Shown here piece by piece: positions 11,535-23,391 of a stretch of DNA of 64,000 nucleotides. Positions within the stretch are counted from its first letter, which is position 1; each line of letters opens with the position of its first letter. The DNA is from Tubulanus polymorphus (lineage: Eukaryota > Nemertea > Palaeonemertea > Tubulaniformes > Tubulanidae): NCBI RefSeq assembly GCF_964204645.1, contig NC_134030.1, forward strand, positions 18,669,110 to 18,733,109. Direction: 5' to 3'. A model generated the notes under the pieces. It ran no database searches. It was not told the origin of the DNA and was given only the letters and a program-made list of their open reading frames with translations. The translations under genes and the position numbers were made by a program.

Positions 11535-12140
11535 GATCTTATGTTGAATTACCATTCACAACAAAAGCAGTAATAAATGTTCAAAATGAAGATAATAAAT
11601 GTTTTCTATGGTCACTTAATAGTTGTTTACACCCAACAGAAGATAATACGCATAGTTTTAAAATAACAGATTATCGGAAATATGAAACATTTTATAAAAT
11701 TGATTAATATTCAGTAAGTATAAAGATGATTCCTAAAATAGAAAAAGTTAATAATTTAAAAATAAATGTATTCGAATTAATGCAATTACCAGAGACAAAA
11801 GGTGAAAATGTTAAAGATTATACATTAGAAGCTTTATATTTAACAGAATATTATGATGATAAAAATGTTATACATTTATTATACTATAAAAAAGATGAAA
11901 ATGAGCATTATATGTGGTTAAAACAAATAGATTTATTCTTTAGATTTTGAATCGTTAAATAAAGAATTAACTGATCAAGATAGATAAGTAATATACAACA
12001 AAAAGCAAATTTTAAAATCGATGGATAAAGGAAATGAACTAAATGAAGATACAATTTAAGACCCTCCAACTATACTTAAAATCAGATGTTATGATGTTGG
12101 CTGATATATTTGAAAAATTTAGAGAAGTTAATTTAAATAA
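11535..12140 (+). pseudogene. Family-B DNA polymerase fragments of Maverick-like element (copy 1)
   Basis: Broken frames carry signatures of the Maverick/adintovirus-type polymerase N-terminal region: a YVELPFTTKAVIN stretch, NKCFLWSLNSCLHP, a segment ending ENEHYMWLKQID, and near 12064-12130 the exonuclease motif YLKSDVMMLADIFEKFR. A further relic with SSPGFT lies just downstream in another frame. Stops at 11534-11536 and several frame changes show it is dead. The catalytic polymerase motifs are absent. Confidence 0.6.
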
Positions 12141-12499
12141 TTTGTTGATCCTTGTTATTGTTATTCAAGTCCTGGTTTTACCGACTAAAGAATTGAAAAA
12201 CGACAATCATATCATTTTAATTTTGAGAATAAAAAAATTATTTATAATGAAAATGCATCAAATATTGGTATTCAATGTGAATTTGATAATAATTATTCTT
12301 ATAAAGATATTGGTATTCAATGTGATTTAGAAAATGAATTTAGAAAATTCAATCCTAATGAAAGAGTGTATTGTTATTGCGGAGGTAAATATTTAGAATC
12401 ACATAAATCGAAGCATTATCAAACAATTAAACATATCAATTATGGAAAGAATAATAATTCAACAATGAGTTGCATAATTAAAATCAATTTCATCTTCTT

Positions 12500-12964
12500 T
12501 AAGGTTTATTTGAAATAGATTTAGTTTTTGAAACTGGTTTTTTTACTTGTTGAGGTTTATCATCAAAATATTCTGTTCCTAAAATATTTTTATTTAAATT
12601 TTGTTGGTGTTTTTGTGATTCGAGATGTCTTTTATAATTCCTTTTTGCTATAAATTCATTACAAACATTACATTTAATTTCATCTTTTTTCATATTTTCT
12701 AATTGTTCTTTCCTTTCATTGGAATTTTCTGGTGTCTCAATCTATAACTTTTTTTAATGATTTACAGTTTTTCCATGCCGAGATTTATTAGATTTTTCAA
12801 TGTATTTTTTACAATATGAACAATAATATTGATTTTCATTAACATCACTTTTTTTCTGTTTGGAACTCACTGTCTCCCATTTAATAGGGAAAAAATTACT
12901 TGTGGTGATGAGTGATGTGTCGTCCTCTCGTCCTCTGGTATGAAAACGCCATATTCCAATTACT
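12500..12964 (-). repeat. Right terminal inverted repeat of Maverick-like element (copy 1)
   Basis: This is the inverse of 9928-10400. The minus strand stays open for 64 codons (12499-12693) with a C2H2-like zinc finger. Confidence 0.75.
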
Positions 12965-12970
12965 TATATC

Positions 12971-13445
12971 AAAATGTTAAAAAGAAATAATTCCAACATT
13001 AGTCATCCGGACGAAACAATGATCTAAAATGGGTGAGAATAGTTAAGATAGGCCTAAGCGAAAACTTAAGAATCGGAGCCGGTTTTCACGAACGCGTGAA
13101 CTGCAGTGTATGAATCAGTGAATATCTTTGACCTTGGTGGATTTATCAAACATGCAGAAAACTTCAGTCGTGCACAGTGTGTATGTACAGGTATAACAAG
13201 CACTTTTTCTACAGTAACTGCCTCGAGGCATTAAATATATGCGGATTGCTGAGTCGACTGCAGGCAAGTTTTATTCATCCCTCGATCTCTCGGTTCAGAG
13301 CTTAATGGTAGGGTGGCTCTTGAGGAATGTCTGACTCGACAACACAAATTTCCTGATTGGATGAGGTCGCACCCTGATCGGGCCAATAAACGGTTCTGCG
13401 AAACTAAAGAGTTCCGTTCATTGTATCGTGTTGATGCTATTCGGT
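12971..13445 (+). other. Upstream region of R2
   Basis: No gene seen. It matches the region before R5 (47325-47795) but not the regions before R3, R4 and R6. The type-2 genes therefore use two different 5' contexts. No TATA box or initiator is clear. Confidence 0.4.
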
Positions 13446-14648
13446 ATGGATCGACTGAGAGCGCTGTTTCTAGCGTCGCTGATCGTCTGGCGAGTTAACA
13501 TCGCACACGCTGATCTGTCTGACTCTGTGACGATCAGTTCGTCTTGTAACAACACTTGGTACCCCGTCGATTCTACGTCCGGTTACATCGTTTCACCGAA
13601 TTACCCGTCGTTTACGCGCGGTGTTGAATGTCGTTGGTTCGTGAACAGTTCTTTACCGGGAACTTTCAACATCAAACTATACTACGACATCGAGCCGTCG
13701 ATATTCGGTAGTGATAACTACCTTCTCGTTGATGGTTCGAATAACAGATTCTGCGGCGAAGGAGAATATGGCATCCGCCGTAACGGTTTGATCTCGCCGG
13801 TGTTGTTTAGGAGTAACGTCGATGGTGCGCGAGGCAGTCGGGTTTATATAACATATCGTTATGAACGAAATCGATTGAAAGTCAGCTGTGGTGTGACATT
13901 TACTACTCCCAGATTCAAGGAAATTATTACATCGGAGGGATACAAATATTCTATAAGCCATCTAGAGAATTGTCGTTTGTTCCTGGAATGGATGGGGATG
14001 CCATATGGTTTTGCGATGAACCTGACTTTGGTCAAGGTTAGCGTTAGAATGCATTTATCTGCTGATCCCGCGAGGACTGGTAAAATCTACGACGGATGGA
14101 ACAGCAGCAGTGAACCTATAGCTCTCATACCAGTACAAACCGGTCATCCAGCTTCATCATTCTATACTAAGACAAGTAAAACTATTATCTCTCTGCTTGA
14201 ATATAAACTGAATTTCGATTTTCAACTTTTGGTTCAGATGTATCAAATATCAGATTGGAACGTCACTAATCCGTTAATCCAAATCTCTAATGACGAGTCT
14301 GGAGTGCTCATTCCTGATGACAACAGTTTACACGTAATAACCCGATCAAAACACTTACACTGCTGGTCTATCACAGTGCAGGTGTTACAGTATGTCGTCT
14401 TCAACTGGACACGTGATCTCAGCACATCCGGTGACGTCATTGGTGTATATAAACTAGAAGGGTTACGCGTTGTAGGAACTGATATTTTACTCGGTTACAA
14501 CTACCTGGAATCACTTAGTGTTAAATCTGACGGCTTTCTCGTCATACTCTGCGTTTTGATGAGCGCTGATGTGATGATGTCGAAACTAGAAATATCCTAC
14601 AAAATCAATTTACTAACAATGGGTAATTTAGACGTTGGGAAATCAGTG
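13446..14648 (+). CDS. R2 exon 1: signal peptide, CUB 1, CUB-like modules
   Basis: 401 codons ending at the donor gtg|gtaagt. The CUB signature GYIVSPNYPSFTRGVECRW is near residues 45-65, and a CUB-type FCGEGE lies near residue 110. Two further modules of similar length lack the full cysteine pattern. The ATG at 13446 is chosen over the in-frame ATG at 13428 because it matches the only start shared by all copies. Confidence 0.8.
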
Positions 14649-14864
14649 GTAAGTACTTCATCGTGGTATCTGTACGAAAAATCAAAATGATGATGAAACG
14701 TAAGATTATTTCACGTCGATATGTATCCTGTGCACGTTTAGTTTTAATGAAATGCACCCATCCAAATTGTCGTTCATATGAATCTACTTTTTGAAAGGTA
14801 CAAACAAGCATATAACATCATAAGTAGCGATGATACATTCATATGATTTTGTATGTTGTCACAG

Positions 14865-16184
14865 GTACGCGACCCGGAGGAATGTTTACAATCATACAGG
14901 ATATTTCCGCTTGTAAAAAGAAAAACGTTGACGTATCGAGTGATCGAACATAAGTTGAAATGGCGAGTGGAAATATCGGAAAAACGATTTCAACTGGCTG
15001 TCTTATCGAGAAACTGCGAGCGAGCTGGATTTTATGTATATGATGGTGGCAATTTTACAGCTAGACGCTATGGTCCGTATTGTCCTGGTGGTACCTATGG
15101 TCGGCCCGTCGTCAAGTTGATTACATCAGGAGGATCGGTTACTGTAGTAGGATACGCCTTCGACTGGGATAATCAGCTAACAGTCAAGACTAACAAACTT
15201 TCATGTATCGCGCTTCACGCTACTGATTGTGACGGGTATGTGTTAAAGCAGGGAGAAAATCGCCTTAAAACGACGTCAGACTGTATCGTGATTCTACCCG
15301 AAAACCGACGTCTTCCTTTAAGAAACATTTACATATTATCAGACCGCGAATATCAAATTGATCGATGTGCTCCGGAATATTTTATACACGTCGCGTGCCG
15401 GCCCTATATGAATGTCAGCAGTAGTTTTATTACGGGAAATACCTCAACAAGAACTGTGTTAAACAAGGTATCATTTACTAGTCCTTATCCTTTTTTGACA
15501 CCTGAGCGATTTATCAAACTGAGACGAAAGTGCTATAGAACAAAAAGGGCCGGTCATAGCGGTTATATCCCAAAGGATGTGTGTGGACTTGTGCAATCGC
15601 CGAACTATCCGGGACCTGCCGGAATTACTGTTCAAAGAATATTCTATGCAGTCAGTTATAGATATCATAAGGGAAAATTTCGTTATTACAAATTCGTAAT
15701 CAAATACATTGAAATGATTGAATGCGTTAAACAATCCAAATACTCTAAAGAAGCAGTATTGTTCGTACAATACATAAGTGGAAAATTTACTGACACCGAA
15801 CACAAACAAACAATCTGTGGACGACACGCAGGGCATATACTTTACAGTCTGATGGCTTCTAGACATGAGTTCCAAGTGACCAACAGAATCCCAACATTTC
15901 GGATACAATACATTCTACAAGAATCATTCCCAATAAATGACCACGAGAATAAGTGTGAGGCGGGATTTCTATATTCGGGAATTTCATGCGTGAAATACAT
16001 CACGGATGAACCATTGAATTGGGAGAATGCTGAATTGTACTGTAGACAGAAGTATGCGGGACATCTACTAAGTATCAACTCAGAACAGGAGATGAATTCA
16101 ATTAAACAGTTATTTGCTACAAAGCTTCTTTTAACTGCATATTCGAAGAGAGCACTCATTGTGTTGATTGGATTGAAAAAACAG
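14865..16184 (+). CDS. R2 exon 2: CUB-like modules, CUB, first half of lectin domain 1
   Basis: 440 codons between gtcacag|gtacgc and aaacag|gtaaat. The exon contains the YDGGNFTARRYGPYCP motif of a CUB-like module, a CUB starting CGLVQSPNYPGPAG, and the lectin half with GISCVKY, NWENAELYCRQKYAGHL and VLIGLKKQ. Confidence 0.8.
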
Positions 16185-19100
16185 GTAAATCTAATTTAAG
16201 TTGCATAAAGGTATTGATAACGTTATCGGGAGTTGGGATCTCAGAAGAAGAAATTTACGGGGGAATTAACGGCCTCAAGTCTTAACGGTCAAGTTTAATT
16301 TCGGCACTAACTGTTATTAGCCAATGATTTAGTTCGTACCAGACATTACGCATATTACTTTACAATTCTCTTTTTAGCCTGAAACCAGCTTTTACACGTG
16401 GACTGACGGCAAACCGTTGAGTTACACAGAGTGGTATAAACCAATAAATAACGACACGATACCGGACGTACTTCAAGGGTTGATATCTTATGAAAGAAAA
16501 CAACCGACAAATGACGTGAATATGCCGTGTACAGCGATGATACTGAATAATCCACGAGGATCAGCGAACTGGGTTCGATTCCCGTGTCAAATAGAAGAGG
16601 TTCACGTGCGATTCTTTTGTGAATCGGAAAGAAATGATATCAATAAAAGTATGGCTGGGATAGAAAATGATTCAAAACATAATATGATATCCCAAATTAA
16701 ACAAGGTATTTTGAATAACAATACGCTGAATACAATGTGTGCAATAGGTTGGTTAGGTATAAATGGACAATGTTATCAGGTACTGACACGTTGGGAAAAT
16801 AAGGAAACTTTTGACGTGGTTAGTGCAAGAGAAATGTGCCGTGAGGTACGCGGAGAAATAGGTATAATACAGGACTTGACGCAAGCCAAGGAGATGATTT
16901 TCAGATTTCGTTATCAGCATCAATATGGCGCTATATTAACTTTGGATTCTAGCAAGCAGTGGATGATAATGAAGCCATTTGTTACCAGGGATGAAATTAC
17001 TTACGATCAGTCGGTTAATTGGGTAATGATACCCTGGGAAAATGCAAAAGACAAAATCCATTCTGTTTTGTGTTCTTATAATGTAACTGAAGAAGAGTTG
17101 GCTTCTTTAAGTGGTTGTAAATCGTGGCAGTTTAAATGTAACGATCAAAGATGTATCAGCGACCATCGCGTATGTGATACCAGACACGACTGTCGACACG
17201 GCGAAGATGAACTCAGTTGTACGGATATAAATTCATACAGTCAGTTTCAATGCTTTGATGGTGAGATTGTATCAATAAGTGGTTACTGTGATTTCATACA
17301 GGATTGTGTGGATGGTTCTGATGAGAATTCGTGTTTTCATCCCCCGTGTTTGTCGGAGGAATTTCGTTGCATCAGTGGTCAATGTGTCAGTGGGTCGAAC
17401 AGATGTGACGGAGTAGCTAATTGTAAAGACAACTCCGATGAAATTGAATGCACCTCTAAACTATGTCAGGGGTTCCTATGTAACAGTGGGGACTGTATCA
17501 GTTCTCAGTTGTATCAGGATGGAGTCGTGGATTGCAGTGGAACTCTTGAGGAAGATGAATTAGTTACGAATCCTCATATTACAGTGAATCCTACGATATA
17601 TTGCAATATTGAACACCACTGTACGACTAACTTCACAAATCTCTGTAAAGAATCTAATGAACAAAGATGTTCTTTCGATTCTCCTCATTGCTATTCTAGA
17701 CGTCACAGGTGTATTCTAGAACGAATGACAAATGGTTTCCCAGTTTGTAGAAACCTTGAGCACGTATTGAAATGTGAAGAATTTGTATGCCCAGTTGGTA
17801 CAGTGAAATGTCCAGCATCGTACTGTATACCTATCAGACAGGTGTGCGATGGTCGGTCAGATTGTCCTAATTCAGAAGACGAGCGAAACTGCGAGACTTT
17901 GTCATGTCCGGGAATGTTTAAATGTAGCCAGGAAAATCTATGTATTCCACAGACTGAAGTTTGTGATGGTGTTGTGAATTGTAAACATACAACTGATGAC
18001 GAGGCTTTCTGTAACGTAACGTGTCCTAAAGGTTGTGAATGTCAAGGGCATTCGATCGAATGCAACAATTCTCGGCTAACAGATGTAAATGGAATTTTCC
18101 AAGCATCAACGCGAATTTTAATTTTGTCAAATAACCAAATTGTCTTGGACGTCTTTACATTTTCCCAATACGTTTATCTTCACATGCTCAACCTCACCGC
18201 CAATGAATTGTCTTACCTTTTACCAAACTCGTTCAAGAACCTGCATAACTTACATACATTAGACCTCACGCACAATAACATAACATCACTATCCACAAAT
18301 ACGTTTACTGGTCTGTATAGTTTGAAAGAGTTATTCATAACTGAAAACCCACTACGTCGTTTAGAGGATGACACCTTCCAAGATTTAAAGTCACTTCAAG
18401 TTCTTGATCTTCATGGACTTTCTATGTTCGTGCTTGACAAATTCGTATTTAGAGGTCTATCTTCTTTACGATCGTTGAATGTCAGTGGTAACAGAATACG
18501 TCGTATTTCACTATTCGCATTTTTTGGATTAACTACACTTGAGACCCTCGATATAACCGATAATTACAAAGTCATTTCTGTAGATAGACAAGTTTTTGAC
18601 AATGTAACGACATTAGCATTTCTAACGTCTGATGCTTATAAATTTTGCTGCATGGCTCCGAATGTTGACCAGTGCCTTCCCGAAGCTGATCAATTTTCCT
18701 CCTGTTCAGATCTTATTGGGAATACAGCTCTCAGAGCTATCATCTGGGTCATCGCTTCATGTAGTTTCTTTGCTAACGGATTTGTCATTTCCCTTCGCAT
18801 TCGAGCGATTCGATTCTCCTCCTCAAATCCATCCTCAGACATCATCATTATAAACGTTGCTTTATGTGATTTTATGATGTCTATATATTTGTTTCTGATC
18901 GCTGGATCCGATTACATATATAAGGGAATCTACTTTCTCCATTCAGAATCGTGGACGGACAGTGCGCTGTGTCGTCTTGCCGGGGTCGTGGTATCTATTT
19001 CGTGTGAAGGCTCATTGACATTCTTGCTCATAATGACGCGTCATAGATATTCAAATATCGTTAATCCTTTTTCTGTGAGCCTGATTACATCTCCGAGATA

Positions 19101-19425
19101 TGTGTCCATTATTTGCTGTATATGTTGGGTTGTCCTGGGCATTATTGCATTACTACCTCTTACACCTGTCCCGTACTTCGGAAGCAATTTCTACGGCGCT
19201 ACAGGGGTTTGTTTACCTATGAATTTGATTTCCATTGATGTCGATGCCTGGCATTATTCGTTCATTATTTTTTCTCTGTCTACGTCAGTCATACTTGCTA
19301 CGATAATGGTGACTTACGCGCAAATGTACAGGCTTGTATCTGGAAGCAGGTCTGGTTCAGGAAGAGCTGATCCTACCGAACTGATTTTGGCCCGCAGAAG
19401 TTTGGTGATAAATCTTTGTAATGTA

Positions 19426-19617
<192 letters not shown>

Positions 19618-20422
19618 TATACCCTTTCTTTTATATATATACTCGTCACGGATGAGATATATAGATTAACGGGTCACAGGCCCCGGATCGGTGGTACACT
19701 CCTGAAGTTTGTAGATAGATAACTATCAATAAACCATTTTACAGTCGCTAGCCGCTATTTTGTTAGGGTACTTTTGTCCGGTAATGTTGGGTAGTTTCTC
19801 TTTTTTTTTTAAATCCAATTGTGATGCGTGTTTTATCATATTTCATCGGTTTGTAGATGGATTTTGACAGTGTTAGTAGGGCCTGGCTAGTATTTCAGCT
19901 ATGTAAAATTCATTTGCAACATGAGATTGATATAGAAATCCGTGGCCAGTTTTTGCTGCGCGCATAGAAATTCAGGGTACCCAACTTTAAAGCTAGTTTT
20001 TTCTTAAAGTAAATTTCCTTAAATTCTAGGAACTGTGCGCATTAACACAATTCAAGTGGAATTCATAGATATCTTGCCCAGTTTTTGTTGTTCTATGATT
20101 ATTTAACTGCAGCGCGTCTATTGACATTCCGAGTTTCTGCGCTGTTTCAACTTTGTGTATTTTAGAATAAGGTGTTACTTGTTCTCATTTTCTGCTGTAC
20201 CCGCAGATTGCAGCCAGCAAAATGACCCTTTACAATAACGGATATCCCAAGGTCACTTCGACTTAGTCTCAAATTTTATGTGATAATCAAGCTAGTTTAG
20301 GCCTACCAGGGGTGCAATCATGTCGTCCACCAATCCGTCTACGAGAGAGGAGCGTATCGATCTGATTGTCAGCGTTAAAAAAAACGAACAGAGATTCGAC
20401 TAATTAGATGTTAAATGGTGTT
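19618..20422 (+). other. Duplicated intergenic DNA after R2, no gene seen
   Basis: Near identical to about 29780-30580 and 56955-57750. A short poly-T run and ordinary AT-rich sequence only. Confidence 0.5.
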
Positions 20423-20428
20423 TTTATT
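20423..20428 (-). terminator. Polyadenylation signal of cysteine-rich peptide gene (copy 1)
   Basis: AATAAA on the minus strand, about 60 bases after the stop codon at 20489. It is conserved in all three copies. Confidence 0.55.
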
Positions 20429-20488
20429 GGATGTCATCTCGATGATAATAGCAGAGAAACTGACAATTGCTTTCAAGCAATTTAACAC

Positions 20489-20674
20489 TCAATACTCGTC
20501 CCACGGACATTTTTCATGACAGGTACTTGGACAGTTTGCTTGGCAGGCATCCTTTTGTGCGGCGGGTGTTCGACATTTTACCCAGCAATTGTTGAGACAG
20601 ATTTGACAATAATCAGGCTGCGCTGAATCAGCGCCACTAGCGACCATTGCGACCAGAGCTAAAACTACCAGAAA
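20489..20674 (-). CDS. Terminal exon of small cysteine-rich secreted peptide gene (copy 1)
   Basis: A 61-codon exon read from a strong acceptor (ctctttttcag|tttctgg at 20674) to TGA at 20489. It begins in the hydrophobic core of a signal peptide (FLVVLALVAMVASGA). The mature part has eight cysteines spaced C-x2-C-x3-C-x3-C-x9-C-x3-C-x3-C-x3-C and ends CPWDEY. Two runs of C-x3-C spacing suggest a disulphide-tied helical hairpin. I know no exact family. The first exon with the start codon was not located. It lies downstream of, and opposite to, a type-2 receptor gene in all three copies. Confidence 0.65.
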   Translation of the reverse strand, partial: FLVVLALVAMVASGADSAQPDYCQICLNNCWVKCRTPAAQKDACQANCPSTCHEKCPWDEY

Positions 20675-20679
20675 CTGAA

Positions 20680-23391
20680 AAAGAGTATATTGTTACCAGA
20701 GCTGTACTTCCGCGGCTTATCAATGATGATTCCACAGTGGCTGCTCGCTCGAGAGTTCCACGCGTGCCAAGGGCTGACCCACAAGGTAAAATATTGTGCA
20801 GTAGGACATAAACCACTTTGGCAATAGAGGATTCTACTTGTGGCAAGTAGGGTCCACCAGGTGTCACTAGTGTGCAACTACTGTGGCGATAGTTCAAGAT
20901 CCCACAGTGAAAAAGAAATCGATGAAAATAAAACAACAAAAGAATATAGCTGCAAAGCGACGATAACGGGTTTTCTGCCAAAATAAATGTTTTAGTCGGG
21001 GATTCGAGCCAAATATGATGACTATATTATATCGCGATGTAAGCCTTAAAATCACCTTCGATATCACAGGATTAGAACGTTCACTATATACGCGACACAA
21101 TTCTATTTGTAGCGAATTCAAGTCATAGACGGCGGTGTCTTATTTTTACAAGTGGAAGCAAAATCTGAACCCGATAAGATGAATGGCACTGTTTGACAAA
21201 AAATATAACGAACAAATATTTGGTATCCGAAAATCTATTTAATTGCTGAATCTTGGAACCAAACTTTACCAATTCGGGCTTACAAATTTCTAGAAATATC
21301 AAATGAGTAGGTAATGCGGTTTATGTGTTATAAGTATTATCAATTGTTCTTGTAATTGCCAAAGAGATCGGTGGCCCTAATAAATCTATAATTAACATCA
21401 GTACACATGATGAAATACGTAAAAGACATAATAATCAAAATATCAAAACAGGACGTGTTTAGTGCTTCATAAAAATGACGACAATTTACAAATTGACTTA
21501 CTAATTCACAGAAATGGTTTGAAAGAAAAGTTTGCAAATCAACTTCCGGTCAGTTTTTTTTTTGTAAGGTAACAACGCCAATATACTTTTAACGAAAATA
21601 GTGTGGAAAAAGGTAAGTAGACTGACGATGGAGAATGTGAAGAGAGTTTTCTGCGAAAGTCCATAAAATCCTAATTACCTTTGATGACAACATGTTTTGC
21701 CGATATTGTAGATCTCAGATCCCTCGCGTTCGTGGAGTCAATGCGATGTGTTTAACTGCATGTGCGTTACGCAGAGACACGGGTGGAAAATAGCCGTTTT
21801 AATAATGGAGATTCGTTATTTGCTAAAACTGTTGAAATTGTGAAGATGATTCCCGACCACTCAGACGCACTCGGTATCGTCAATGTCAAATAATATATAT
21901 CGTATTACATTGAAATCAGCAGCTGTAAAACGTACGTCCCTGAGCAGAAACTTCCCCGTTGTCCTTGAGATGCTTATTCTGACGATTCCGCATAGTCTTC
22001 ATCCATCCGTCCTCTGAAATGACACCATTCTTGAATCGTTGAATTCACCAAGAACGAGATGGTCATCATTAGCTGCTAATTATAATTTTACTGAATCGTT
22101 GATAGTCATCGAGAATGAAAGGGTTGTCATTTGGTAAATAATCATGATTTCGGTGAATCTTAAGAATCATGTAGAGTGAGAAGGCCACAAATAACTGGTT
22201 ATAATTTAACTGGAATTTACTTATTTCTATATAGTACGTATGTGAAACATCTGCTACTCAATTATCATGAATTCTGCGTCGATGTATAGAACATGTTACT
22301 TGATATAAATATTCGATTTTAAAAAAGCAGCTGGTCATGTAAGTACAGCAATTATGATTGCAATTGATTCAGATGTACTTCGCATTATTCCAATACCGTC
22401 GAGTTCACTTAAATTACTCTAATCAATATTCTGTTGGATGATTATTATTCGAATCGATTACTATGTTATTGAAACCCTTATCCCAACACGCACCGAATTA
22501 AATGAATTACGCATAGACTTTTGTAGATTCTAGTACTACCAAACTTCGACGATTGATGTATTGACCTCCTTTTACTGTCCTATCCTGGTCGGGACAATGG
22601 TGTACACATTGTACAGCTATGCAGGCGGGTTTGTATCTTTATAAAAAAAGACTGATGTTTTTTTTCCGATGCGGACAGTCGCAAAGACGGACGGATCAAC
22701 GGACTGACCAACAGACGCGGGCAAAAGTTAAGGTACCAAGTTCCCCGCTAAGTCCCCGGGACAAAGATATTGTTGCGGTAAACTTACAGTATTGATATAA
22801 TTCTACGTTAATTCTACGTCTGCGAATCTTTGCATAATGAATTGAAGCTCAGTCGATTACGTCGCATCGAGTGGACATTCTATACTTAACAACCACTGAA
22901 AAACGGTTGAAGAAATCCTCTGAATTATCGAGAAATTACAAACAAAAGTAGGTGTATACCTGTTTTGAAACACTCTGCATATACGCGTAATGCATCAGCA
23001 TTCAGGAGCGACTTGAACGAAACGAAAATAATTTTGAGTATTTTAAAGTATGATTGGGCATATCGAAATAACCACGCGTGGAAACATGAAATTGAGAATT
23101 GCTGCTCAGAGAGATGGTACCGTAATTACTAATATATTGATGTGTATGTCGGAGAGCGAATACTAATGACAGAACGGGGGAAAAATATCATACGCGAGTT
23201 CGACAAAAATCAGCGGTTGAAAATAATTGCTAGATTTCTAAATTGCTGAGTGAAGCAAATAAATAATTTCACTAGAAAGAAATATACAATTGTACATCAT
23301 TTATGAGTGGAACCTGAAGATATGTGGGTAACCAAGCAGAATTTGAATAGTGAAGGAATTCCTTCATTCTGACGTGACGAAGTTACTCTGT
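20680..23391 (+). other. Duplicated spacer between R2 and R3, upstream region of R3
   Basis: No further gene seen. The same sequence precedes R4 (30840-33542) and R6 (58005-60701). Near 22675-22790 a stretch with gacggacggatcaacggact and ccccgctaagtccccgggac looks like a dispersed repeat, but I could not find its ends. Confidence 0.45.

Larger units (their letters stand above)
9928..12964 (+). mobile_element. Maverick/Polinton-derived element with long terminal inverted repeats (copy 1)
   Basis: A 3.04-kb, very AT-rich element bounded by inverted repeats of about 470 bp (9928-10400 and 12500-12964) that start AGTAATTGG. Flanks are AATATC (9922-9927) and TATATC (12965-12970), a 6-bp target duplication with one change. 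The second copy of the element has a perfect one. Six-bp duplications, AG-starting long terminal repeats and fragments of a protein-primed family-B DNA polymerase are Maverick/Polinton traits. It lacks room for integrase, capsid and ATPase genes, so it is a deletion derivative. A 635-bp MITE is nested inside. Confidence 0.75.

Noticed and set aside
21340-21537. 65-codon minus-strand frame (also at 31489 and 58665)
   Set aside because: Conserved only because the spacer is duplicated. It has no signal peptide, motif or poly(A) signal in place.
22620-22790. Arg/Gln/Thr-rich frame near the gacggacggatcaacgg stretch (also near 32770 and 59900)
   Set aside because: The composition is that of simple repetitive DNA, the start codon differs among copies, and no domain is visible.
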